In this document: positions 1 through 5,572 of the stretch, in pieces
Position numbering within the stretch: position 1 is the stretch's first letter
How the letters are laid out: each line of letters begins with the position of its first letter
Assembly (NCBI GenBank): GCA_026396555.1
Contig: JAPLWO010000079.1
Coordinates: 1 to 5,572, forward strand
Source of the DNA: Candidatus Magasanikiibacteriota bacterium
GTDB taxonomy: Bacteria > Patescibacteriota > Patescibacteriia > Magasanikbacterales > 2-02-FULL-50-9b
Length of the DNA: 5,572 nucleotides
Direction: 5' to 3'
Made by a program: the position numbers and the translations under genes
Notes under the pieces: model-generated
The model's input: only the letters and a program-made list of their open reading frames with translations
Told to the model about the DNA's origin: nothing
Database searches by the model: none

Positions 1-284
1 TGCCGGGTGGAACTGACACAAAATTTTTGGCAGTGTCGCAAGGTTTTGTTGAAGTGCGACCGCATGGTGATGTCGTGGTCTTGGCAAATACGGCAGAAGT
101 TGCGGGTGAAATCGATATTGATCGCGCAGAAGCTGCTCGTGCACGTGCGAAAGAATTGCTCAGCGGCAAAATCGCGAGCGAGGAAGAGTATGCAACAGTT
201 GCGGCGGCGATTGAAAAAGAATTTGCGCGCGTTAAGATCGGACGAAAACACGCGACGCATCATCGAACGTCGATCGGAGAATAA
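1..284 (+). CDS. atpC: ATP synthase epsilon subunit, C-terminal part (5' end outside window)
   Basis: This is the last ~93 codons of the F1 ATP synthase epsilon subunit, with the first whole codon at position 3; the start lies left of the window. Epsilon sits on the central stalk of F1, links gamma to the c-ring, and can inhibit ATP hydrolysis. The visible part begins in the beta-sandwich domain, with the typical AVSQGFVEVRP strand pair (nt 30-62) and VVVLANTAE. It continues into the C-terminal helical hairpin, which is rich in Ala, Arg and Glu. The sequence IDIDRA (nt 111-128) fits the [IL]DxxRA motif linked to ATP binding in some epsilon subunits; that this copy binds ATP is inference. The basic, His-rich tail (GRKHATHHR) is probably disordered. 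The gene ends in TAA at 282-284, 14 nt before a terminator hairpin, so it is most likely the last gene of the atp operon. An overlapping frame at 7-291 is a shadow. Confidence 0.9.
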   Translation, partial: PGGTDTKFLAVSQGFVEVRPHGDVVVLANTAEVAGEIDIDRAEAARARAKELLSGKIASEEEYATVAAAIEKEFARVKIGRKHATHHRTSIGE

Positions 285-298
285 AAAATAAAAGTAAG

Positions 299-334
299 AA
301 AACCGTTTGCGTTGCAATACCAAGCGGTTTTTTT
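299..334 (+). terminator. Intrinsic terminator of the atp operon
   Basis: A 10-bp stem is formed by AAACCGTTTG (300-309) and CAAGCGGTTT (321-330) with one G-U pair. An extra A-T pair (299/331) can extend it. The loop is 11 nt and a run of seven T covers 328-334. It lies 14 nt behind the atpC stop codon. On the minus strand the stem is followed by only a short AT-rich stretch, so it acts mainly on the + strand. Confidence 0.85.
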
Positions 335-359
335 ATTTGTGACGATCGTCGGCGCTGGA

Positions 360-388
360 TTGACAGATTAACAGATCCATGATAGATT
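360..388 (+). promoter_or_regulatory. Sigma70-type promoter for the 162-residue gene
   Basis: A perfect -35 hexamer TTGACA (360-365), a 17-nt spacer and a -10 hexamer TAGATT (383-388, 4 of 6 consensus) lie between the atpC terminator and the next gene. Transcription would start near 395, giving a leader of about 27 nt, enough to carry the ribosome site at 412-415. Its place just after a terminator supports a separate transcription unit. Confidence 0.65.
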
Positions 389-409
389 GGTTTTCAACGG
401 ATTTCATGA

Positions 410-415
410 GTGAGG
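410..415 (+). promoter_or_regulatory. Shine-Dalgarno site that sets the start at 422
   Basis: GTGAGG, with the core GAGG at 412-415, lies 6 nt before ATG 422. This favours ATG 422 over the in-frame GTG at 410, which is part of the site itself. It is the only convincing Shine-Dalgarno sequence before a gene start in this window. Confidence 0.6.
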
Positions 416-421
416 CAAATC

Positions 422-910
422 ATGGCAAACGATTTCGAAGTTTTGTTCGCACGCGTCCGCGAAGATTCGCCAGAACGTGCGGTACTTGAATTGATTCGGA
501 AAGCGGTTGAGCATGCGCAGGTCGATGGACTGCGCGAAACTGTTGATCGCGGATGGTCGAGAAAATTGAAAATTAAATTGCCATCATCCAAAAGCAAGCC
601 TTCGCACACGCTTGTTGTGGTACTGTCGCAGAAAATGATGGACGAACATCTGGTCTATGTTTTGCTTGATCGGTTTGTGATGGATTGGTTTGGAGATGAT
701 CGATATATCGAGCGTTCCATACGGCAAGCAGAACTCATTTGGCATGCAAAAAGCGCGCGTTGGGAGTTGTTTGTTCCTGAACCGAATCGTCGCGTGTTGA
801 TTCAACGGCGATTGGAACCATTGGTTAGCGACAATTTGTCTGAGTCTGCGGTTCTAAAAGCGATCGAAATTATGCTCGCACCATTTGCACGCGTTCAGAA
901 ATCAAAGTGA
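422..910 (+). CDS. Hypothetical protein, 162 residues
   Basis: I do not recognise the family. The chosen ATG has a GAGG site 6 nt upstream; the alternative GTG at 410 would add only four residues. The protein begins MANDFEVLFARV and looks like a compact soluble alpha/beta protein. It has no signal peptide, no membrane segment and no cysteine. An acidic/amphipathic N-terminal helix is followed by a basic stretch (RKLKIKLPSSKSKPSH), then a hydrophobic strand (LVVVLS). A Trp/Asp-rich middle follows (VMDWFGDD), then a region with many Arg (PNRRVLIQRRLE) and a final helix. The basic patches could contact nucleic acid or an acidic partner, but nothing proves it. The coding nature is supported by codon use like that of its neighbours, by a promoter at 360-388 and by a terminator right behind the stop codon. 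These isolate it as a single-gene unit between atpC and the helicase gene. Confidence 0.75.
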   Translation: MANDFEVLFARVREDSPERAVLELIRKAVEHAQVDGLRETVDRGWSRKLKIKLPSSKSKPSHTLVVVLSQKMMDEHLVYVLLDRFVMDWFGDDRYIERSIRQAELIWHAKSARWELFVPEPNRRVLIQRRLEPLVSDNLSESAVLKAIEIMLAPFARVQKSK

Positions 911-925
911 CATGTGTGGTTATCT

Positions 926-968
926 AGCCGCGTACAAAACCTAACCGGGTTGCGTATGCGGCTGTTTT
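926..968 (+). terminator. Intrinsic terminator behind the 162-residue gene
   Basis: AGCCGCGTAC (926-935) pairs with GTATGCGGCT (954-963) in a GC-rich 10-bp stem with one G-U pair. Inside it AACC (938-941) can pair with GGTT (948-951). The stem is followed by GTTTTAATTTT (964-974), a broken T tract. It starts 16 nt after the stop at 910 and ends only about 25 nt before the helicase start, so the helicase gene needs its own promoter inside or just after this hairpin. Confidence 0.75.
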
Positions 969-975
969 AATTTTA

Positions 976-984
976 TGTGATAAA
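976..984 (+). promoter_or_regulatory. Possible extended -10 promoter for the helicase-nuclease gene
   Basis: TGT-GATAAA (976-984) matches the extended -10 form TGn plus a hexamer with 4 of 6 consensus bases. It ends 9 nt before ATG 994, so the mRNA would start almost at the start codon. No good -35 is visible; its place would fall in the right arm of the terminator stem. An alternative -10 is TTTAAT at 966-971 (5 of 6). The call is weak in either case. Confidence 0.3.
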
Positions 985-993
985 ATGGTCGAT

Positions 994-3933
994 ATGGATT
1001 TGTCGAAATTGAATGAATCACAGCTCAAGGCAGTCACACATCGCGCAGGGCCGCTTATGATTATTGCGGGTGCGGGGACGGGTAAAACAAATGTGATTAC
1101 AAATCGAATTGCGTGGCTGATTGAACAAGGACTCGCGAAACCGAGTGAAATTGTTGCGCTGACGTTTACCGAAAAAGCTGCGGCGGAAATGAGCGAACGG
1201 TTGGAGCGATTGATCGGGCACAACGCGATTGCGGTTAATACGGCGACGTTCCACGGATTTTGCCAGAGTTTAATTGCGCGCTATGGATTGGAAATTGGGG
1301 TGACGCCGGGCGCGCCGCTTCTCAGCGAAGTTGAATTATGGCTGCTCTTGCATCGCGAGTTTGAGCGATTTTCTTTTTTAAAATATTTTAAGCCGCACGG
1401 AAATCCAACGAAATTTTTGCGTAGTTTGATCAAACATTTTTTACGTGCAAAGGACGAAAATATTTCGGTTGAACAATATCGTGCGTTTGCGGAAAAAGTT
1501 GCGTTGGATTCGGGATCGGTCGATGGGCCGCAGAGCGAAGAAGCGCAGCGATGGAATGAATTGGCGGAAAGTTATGAAACGTATCAGACGTTGCTCCTCG
1601 AACGCGGCGTAATGGATTTCGGAGATTTGTTGTTGTACGCAAATCGAATTGTGAATGAGCGGCCGTCGGTTCGCGCGAAATTGCAAACGCGATACAAATA
1701 TATTGTGGTCGATGAATTTCAGGATACGAACATGGCACAATATGATTTGGTGCGCGCGCTTCTTGGATCGGAACAAAATATTACGGTTGTGGGCGATGAT
1801 GATCAGGCGATTTATAAATTTCGTGGCGCGAGTGTTGATAATATTTTACAATTTCGGGCACATTTTCCAGCGCGCACCGAAGTTTTTTTAACGGAAAATT
1901 ATCGTTCGCATCAGGAAATTTTGGACGCAGCGTATGGACTCATTCAATATAATAATCCTGATCGATTAGAAGTTGATCCGGCGACTGGAATTTCGACGGG
2001 TGCGAAAAAATTATCAGCTGTGCGTGGCGGAGGCGGCGCGGTTGTTGCACATCAATTTCCAACAGGAATTTCAGAAGCAAAGTGGATTGCGGTTGAAATT
2101 GCACGCTTAATCGCGGCTGGGAGCGATCCAAAACAGATTGCGGTACTTGCGCGCGCGTCATCACATTTAGAAGAGACTGCGGGCGAATTGCGTCGACTTG
2201 CAGTTCCGTATGTGATAGCACAAACCGACGGATTGCTGCGCACGCGCGTGGCGATTGATATGATGGCGTTATTGCGCGTCGCGCTCGAGCGGCATAATAG
2301 TAATGCGTGGTATCAAATTTCAATTTCGCGTATCTCGAAAATTTCTCCAGTTGACGTTGTCGAGACGCTCGCACACGCGCGCAGAAAAAATGTATTGTTT
2401 TCGCAAGCGATGTTAACCGAGTTTGCACCGGCTTTGAGCGATGATGGAAAAATCGCGGCGATTGAACTCGCGAAAAAAGTTGTGATCGCGCCAGAAATTT
2501 TACGGTCTAATCGCGCGAGTGTGATTATGTATCAGCTACTCGAGCAGTCAGGATATTTTCGCGCGCTTGTTGATGAAATTCAGCGTGGCAGTACAACCGC
2601 GATGACGGACATGACGCTGGTGAATCAATTTTTGGAATTTATTGCAGAATGGGAAGCGGCGCATCCGGCCGCGACGCCGTACGAATTTTTGGCAGATTGT
2701 GATCGATTGTTGGAGCTCGGCGAAGAAGGGCAGCAGGCGCTTGATTTGAATGCAATTGATGCGGTACAGCTATTGACGGTTCATGCGTCGAAAGGTTTGG
2801 AATTTGAAACTGTATTTATCGTCAGCATGATCGAAGGACGATTTCCGGGAACTGAACGCGCAAACGGCATTGAATTGCCGGATGGATTGGTGCGCGAACG
2901 AACGGAAAGCGAGGAAAGTCACACACAAGAAGAGCGTCGACTCGCATATGTTGCGGCGACACGCGCAAAAGATCGGTTGTATATTTCATGCGCGGAAAAA
3001 TATTCGAGTGCAGAAAATTCACGTGTGCGAAAGCCATCGCGATTTATTGTTGAGGCGGGGTTAGAATTTTCGGCGACGCTTGAAAATAAAATGGATGATG
3101 TTGTGGCGGAAAAAGAATCATTTGAATTGCCGATTCAAATTCCGCTTGAGAAAAAAGAGTCGTTTAGTTTTACGCAATTAAAATCTTTCGAAACATGTCC
3201 GTATCAATATTGGTTCGCGCACGTGTTGAAATTACCAATTCGATCAAAATGGACCATGAATTTTGGGCGTTCGATTCATGGAACGTTACAGGAGTGGTAT
3301 GAATTGTTGCGTGAACGCGCGGGTGCGCAGCAAGTTTCGTTGTTTGAAACCGCGGCGCCGAAATCGACAGAGCCGCCGGAAGTTTCCGCGTTGGTAGAAA
3401 TGTTGAAACGAAATTGGATTTCTGACGGATATCCGACGCGGGCATTTGAAGATAAAAAACGTGCGGAAGCGGAGACCATGATGCGTGATTATTATCGCGA
3501 GCATTCAGGAAAATGGACAGTGCCGACATTTATCGAACAGCGATTTAAAATGGTGATTGGTGGGGAAGTGTTGACGGGTTCGATTGATCGCATGGATGCG
3601 TTGCCGAGCGGCGAGATTGAAATTATTGATTATAAAACCGGTTCGCCGAAAACGTCGGAGGATTTAAAGTTTGAAGATAAGGAGCAGTTATTAATTTATC
3701 AGTTGGCGGCAACGCGACAATTTAATCAAACGCCGACGCTCCTTAGTTATTACTACGTGCAGAATAATGAGAAGGCGAGTTTCGTGGCAAAAGAAAAAGA
3801 TTTGGAAAAAATCGAAAAGTTTGTCGGCGAAACAGTTGCGGAAATTCGCACGAGTAATTTTGCGGCGACGCCGTCGAGTCATGCGTGTGGAAATTGTGAT
3901 TTTAAGGATGTGTGTCCGTATCGGGTGTTATAA
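994..3933 (+). CDS. UvrD/PcrA-type SF1A DNA helicase fused to an iron-sulfur PD-(D/E)XK nuclease
   Basis: A 979-residue ATP-dependent 3'-5' helicase-nuclease, probably cytoplasmic and acting in DNA repair or recombination. Motor motifs in order: Q motif LNESQ (6-10), Walker A AGAGTGKT (25-32), motif Ia LTFTEKAAAEM, motif Ib TFHGF, Walker B VVDEFQD (238-244), motif III GDDDQAIYKFRG (267-278), motif IV LTENYRS (299-305), motif V LLTVHASKGLEF (593-604) and motif VI RRLAYVAATRAKDR (648-661). From about residue 726 a RecB/AddB/Cas4-like nuclease replaces the short PcrA tail. It has His762, Asp865, Asp879 and Lys881 in IIDYKTG, and Gln898/Tyr902 in QLLIY. Cys735 plus Cys965-x2-Cys968-x5-Cys974 fit the 4Fe-4S 'iron staple'. 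All key residues are present, so both activities are expected. The motor alone matches PcrA (~720 residues). I chose ATG 994 over ATG 985 because homologues begin MDL..LN..Q just before the Q motif; neither start has a Shine-Dalgarno site. No addA, addB or recC partner is adjacent. Product names in use would be UvrD/REP helicase or PD-(D/E)XK family protein. Confidence 0.93.
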   Translation: MDLSKLNESQLKAVTHRAGPLMIIAGAGTGKTNVITNRIAWLIEQGLAKPSEIVALTFTEKAAAEMSERLERLIGHNAIAVNTATFHGFCQSLIARYGLEIGVTPGAPLLSEVELWLLLHREFERFSFLKYFKPHGNPTKFLRSLIKHFLRAKDENISVEQYRAFAEKVALDSGSVDGPQSEEAQRWNELAESYETYQTLLLERGVMDFGDLLLYANRIVNERPSVRAKLQTRYKYIVVDEFQDTNMAQYDLVRALLGSEQNITVVGDDDQAIYKFRGASVDNILQFRAHFPARTEVFLTENYRSHQEILDAAYGLIQYNNPDRLEVDPATGISTGAKKLSAVRGGGGAVVAHQFPTGISEAKWIAVEIARLIAAGSDPKQIAVLARASSHLEETAGELRRLAVPYVIAQTDGLLRTRVAIDMMALLRVALERHNSNAWYQISISRISKISPVDVVETLAHARRKNVLFSQAMLTEFAPALSDDGKIAAIELAKKVVIAPEILRSNRASVIMYQLLEQSGYFRALVDEIQRGSTTAMTDMTLVNQFLEFIAEWEAAHPAATPYEFLADCDRLLELGEEGQQALDLNAIDAVQLLTVHASKGLEFETVFIVSMIEGRFPGTERANGIELPDGLVRERTESEESHTQEERRLAYVAATRAKDRLYISCAEKYSSAENSRVRKPSRFIVEAGLEFSATLENKMDDVVAEKESFELPIQIPLEKKESFSFTQLKSFETCPYQYWFAHVLKLPIRSKWTMNFGRSIHGTLQEWYELLRERAGAQQVSLFETAAPKSTEPPEVSALVEMLKRNWISDGYPTRAFEDKKRAEAETMMRDYYREHSGKWTVPTFIEQRFKMVIGGEVLTGSIDRMDALPSGEIEIIDYKTGSPKTSEDLKFEDKEQLLIYQLAATRQFNQTPTLLSYYYVQNNEKASFVAKEKDLEKIEKFVGETVAEIRTSNFAATPSSHACGNCDFKDVCPYRVL

Positions 3934-3937
3934 AAAA

Positions 3938-3946
3938 TGATATACT
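3938..3946 (+). promoter_or_regulatory. Extended -10 promoter for the first tandem-family gene
   Basis: TGA-TATACT (3938-3946) is a good extended -10 element (TGn plus 5 of 6 consensus bases). It begins 4 nt after the helicase stop codon and ends 9 nt before ATG 3956. A transcript would begin near 3952-3954, leaving two to four untranslated bases at most. No clear -35 is visible, which extended -10 promoters can tolerate. The lack of any Shine-Dalgarno site before 3956 agrees with leaderless translation. Confidence 0.5.
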
Positions 3947-3955
3947 ACATACTAT

Positions 3956-5092
3956 ATGGATAATCCATTTCTAAAACCAATTACACCAGCGTCTGAAACA
4001 GTCGTTGATGAAAACGCAAAACTTTTTGAAGCTGTGGGTGGAAAAGATTTGGCTGAAGAATATTTATCGTTGGTCGCAGATGAACAACGACCGACGAGAC
4101 AAAAACCAACAGACATTCAAGATCTTGCAAAAAGAGCTCGTGCGCAGCAAGAGGAACTCTTAGGTGCAATTGCTGAAAAACGGGTTAAAGAATTTTTTGA
4201 TGGAGGATTGGTTCGGCAGTTCAAGCAGCAAATTAAATCTTTGACGGAAATTGATTTTTTAGAAACTGATGACGATGGGCAACTTAATATTTTAGGAGAA
4301 GATGGGCAGCGGTACAGAGCGCCGACCGAAGCGCAAGTTGTCGCGTATTTTAATGCGCCAGAACGTAGAGCATTTTATGAAAAAAAAGTGAAGCAAGGAT
4401 TTACACGCGTGTTGGTGACACCGTTTGGCACATCAATGTCGCAGCTCGCTGAAAAAACAAGGCCTGAGTTACTTAAATATGCAAATTATGTCGATTCAGG
4501 TGCTCTACAAACATTGTTAGATCGAAACGGGGCGCCTCTGTCTGTAGGTGAGTATGTATGGGTGAGTTTGTTGGACGAACTTGATCCTCGTGATGGTGAT
4601 GAGAATGGGGTGGTGTATGACGCAGAACTAATTAACGGTCATAAGCTTTCGCCTGGAAGAAAAAAAGTTGATATTATTCGTGATAAAAGAGAACCGTTTC
4701 CAGGTTTTCGTATCCAGCTGTTACAAGATGATCTTACGATTTTGCGCGGCATTGGAGAAACGAGTTCGTTTGGTCGTCCTGCGATTGAAACGGGAAAAAC
4801 GCCGTTTGAATATATGCAGCTGTTACAAGAAAATCCTGCGTATGAAGGCGAACATGGTTTGACGCCGGAAGATTGGCTCACACTTTTTATGACGCATTTG
4901 CATGAAACCGATCAGGTGATAGATGATTGTGCGAACGGAGTCGATTCAGGGTGCTATTTAATTGCGTGTTCTCTTCAATGGAACCTACGTTTACCTGCAG
5001 CATTCTGGCGACGAGAAACAGGAGTCGAAATTGGTGGGCTTGATTTTACAGTTCCGCATGACGATTACGGTATTCGCGTCGGTGTTCGATAA
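3956..5092 (+). CDS. Uncharacterised protein, first copy of a tandem paralogue pair (378 residues)
   Basis: The function is unknown. There is no signal peptide or membrane segment, so it is probably soluble. Visible parts are a short N-terminal tag NPFLKPITP (3-11); a charged helical region (about 18-100) with LVADE at 39-43; a conserved block AYFNAPERRAF (130-140) and QGFTRVLVTPFG (147-158); a middle region with EYVWVSLLDEL; and PFEYMQLLQENP followed by GLTPEDWLTLFMTHL (301-315) and QVIDD (320-324). The last ~54 residues (325-378) contain LPAAFW (346-351) and end DDYGIRVGVR. From memory, uncharacterised CPR proteins share the TPEDWLT...HL..T..VIDD block and a YGVR..VR ending; I could not check this. 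The ending resembles C-type-lectin/formylglycine-enzyme-like domains. The gene starts 22 nt after the helicase stop, has no Shine-Dalgarno site, and is followed after 9 nt by its paralogue, with which it shares about 40% identity. The coding call is certain; family and role are not. Confidence 0.85.
   Translation: MDNPFLKPITPASETVVDENAKLFEAVGGKDLAEEYLSLVADEQRPTRQKPTDIQDLAKRARAQQEELLGAIAEKRVKEFFDGGLVRQFKQQIKSLTEIDFLETDDDGQLNILGEDGQRYRAPTEAQVVAYFNAPERRAFYEKKVKQGFTRVLVTPFGTSMSQLAEKTRPELLKYANYVDSGALQTLLDRNGAPLSVGEYVWVSLLDELDPRDGDENGVVYDAELINGHKLSPGRKKVDIIRDKREPFPGFRIQLLQDDLTILRGIGETSSFGRPAIETGKTPFEYMQLLQENPAYEGEHGLTPEDWLTLFMTHLHETDQVIDDCANGVDSGCYLIACSLQWNLRLPAAFWRRETGVEIGGLDFTVPHDDYGIRVGVR
4928..5089 (+). 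other. Candidate variable/lectin-like C-terminal segment of the first paralogue
   Basis: These codons give residues 325-378, which follow the conserved QVIDD block. The segment is rich in Gly, Trp, Tyr, Arg and Asp, includes LPAAFWRRE, and ends YGIRVGVR directly before the stop codon. In diversity-generating retroelement targets with a C-type-lectin fold, the variable stretch sits in exactly this terminal position. No template repeat or reverse transcriptase is present here, so this marks only where variation would be expected. Confidence 0.25.
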
Positions 5093-5093
5093 T
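5088..5093 (+). promoter_or_regulatory. Possible -10 element before the second paralogue
   Basis: GATAAT (5 of 6 consensus) overlaps the stop codon of the first paralogue and ends 8 nt before ATG 5102. This spacing is close to that of the two upstream candidates. There is no TGn extension and no clear -35, so the gene may instead be read through from its neighbour. Confidence 0.25.
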
Positions 5094-5101
5094 AAAAATA
5101 T

Positions 5102-5572
5102 ATGTTCCAGAATCCGTTTTTACAACCCCTCACTCCTCGCGGAGCAACCAATCTTGATAAAGACGAGGAAATGCTCGCAGAGATTGTAGGCCCCAAAGAT
5201 GCAAAAATGTATCGAGATCTGGTCGCAGATGAACTTAGGAAACCACGAGCAACTCGCCCAGATTTAAAAAAACTCGCTGACGCTGCGCTTGCATCTCAGC
5301 CGGATTTATTAGCGGCGTCAGCAGAAAAACAGGCAGAACAGTTTTTAACGACGGAAATAAAATTGAAATTCAATAAACAAGCGGAGTCATTGCTCGCCAC
5401 GAATCTTCTAGAAACCAACGAGCGAGGAGAAACAGGAGTAACCGGAATTGATGAAAATTTTTACGAACTCCCAACTCCAGAGCAAATCACTGCATATTTT
5501 ACTGCACCAGAACGCAAAGCATTTATAGAACAGAAAGTCGGACAAGGATTTACCCGACTTCTCATCACTCCG
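5102..5572 (+). CDS. Uncharacterised protein, second copy of the tandem pair (3' end outside window)
   Basis: An open frame from ATG 5102 runs to the right edge without a stop: 157 codons are visible. It is a clear paralogue of the 378-residue protein before it. A hand alignment with an offset of one residue gives about 66 identities in 155 positions. Shared blocks are NPFL.P.TP (4-12), LVADE (40-44), AYFTAPERKAF (131-141) and QGFTRLLITP (148-157). The central part (about 83-120) diverges most. The shared start and blocks support ATG 5102, although no Shine-Dalgarno site precedes it; the gap to the previous stop is 9 nt of A/T. Codon use differs from the helicase gene: leucine is mostly CTC, CTT or TTA with few TTG, and alanine is mostly GCA. 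By length of its partner, about 220 residues including the telling C-terminal region should lie beyond the window. Function is unknown. Confidence 0.85.
   Translation, partial: MFQNPFLQPLTPRGATNLDKDEEMLAEIVGPKDAKMYRDLVADELRKPRATRPDLKKLADAALASQPDLLAASAEKQAEQFLTTEIKLKFNKQAESLLATNLLETNERGETGVTGIDENFYELPTPEQITAYFTAPERKAFIEQKVGQGFTRLLITP

Noticed and set aside
7..291. A 94-residue open frame overlapping atpC in another frame
   Set aside because: Its product is low-complexity, Arg/Lys/Leu-rich and unlike any family, while the overlapping frame gives a clear ATP synthase epsilon subunit.
950..978. A -35/-10 pair TTGCGT (950-955) and TTATGT (973-978)
   Set aside because: The 17-nt spacing is right, but the -10 hexamer matches consensus poorly and the -35 lies inside the terminator loop and stem.
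985..993. ATG 985 as the helicase start
   Set aside because: It would add only MVD before the family-typical MDL..LN..Q start, and has no Shine-Dalgarno site. ATG 994 also fits the spacing of the -10-like box seen before the other genes. The difference is only three residues.
1940..2428. A 162-residue minus-strand open frame inside the helicase gene
   Set aside because: It lies opposite a conserved helicase region, is rich in Arg, Gln and Ser as expected from reading such codons backwards, and has no start signals. It and the other minus-strand frames are shadows.
117..3590. Frequent GATC sites suggesting an origin or methylation cluster
   Set aside because: A rough count is close to what chance gives for this length, and no DnaA-box cluster or AT-rich unwinding region accompanies it.
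3934..3955. A terminator between the helicase gene and the first paralogue
   Set aside because: The 22-nt gap has no inverted repeat or T tract, so read-through from the helicase gene is possible.
4380..4387. A run of eight A in the first paralogue as a programmed slippage site
   Set aside because: The frame continues unbroken on both sides and the paralogue aligns through this point without a shift, so there is no sign that slippage is used.

Overview
The window reads as ordinary bacterial chromosome: tightly packed genes, all on the + strand, with short AT-rich gaps. It suggests a member of the Candidate Phyla Radiation (Patescibacteria). That is an inference, not a proof. It rests on the compact layout, on start codons that mostly lack a Shine-Dalgarno sequence, and on a tandem pair of proteins resembling a family I remember only as uncharacterised CPR proteins. 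No 16S rRNA or other clear taxonomic marker is present.

Layout. (1) Positions 1-284 hold the 3' end of atpC, the epsilon subunit of F-type ATP synthase, followed by an intrinsic terminator at 299-334. (2) A sigma70-like promoter (TTGACA-17-TAGATT, 360-388) and a GAGG ribosome site lead to a 162-residue protein of unknown function (422-910). Its own strong terminator hairpin is at 926-968. (3) Immediately after that hairpin starts a 979-residue protein (994-3933). It joins a complete UvrD/PcrA-type SF1A helicase to a C-terminal PD-(D/E)XK nuclease carrying the four-cysteine pattern of iron-sulfur nucleases. (4) After 22 nt comes a 378-residue protein (3956-5092). After 9 more nt comes a second gene (5102 to the right edge, incomplete) whose first 157 residues are about 40% identical to it. 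They are tandem paralogues of one family.

How the parts relate. atpC closes an ATP synthase operon and is insulated from the rest. The 162-residue gene is a self-contained transcription unit. The helicase-nuclease is most likely a DNA repair or recombination enzyme doing in one chain what AddAB or RecBCD do as complexes. Nothing in the sequence ties it functionally to the tandem family behind it. A recurring theme is that the helicase gene and both paralogues lack a Shine-Dalgarno sequence and have a -10-like hexamer ending 8-9 nt before the chosen ATG. This suggests leaderless or near-leaderless mRNAs.

The most promising unknown is the tandem family. The last ~54 residues of the complete copy look like the end of a C-type-lectin/formylglycine-enzyme-like fold, the fold often diversified by diversity-generating retroelements. 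No reverse transcriptase or template repeat lies in this window, so that remains a hypothesis. There is no gene-free stretch over 300 bases, and I found no tRNA, rRNA, CRISPR array or insertion sequence.
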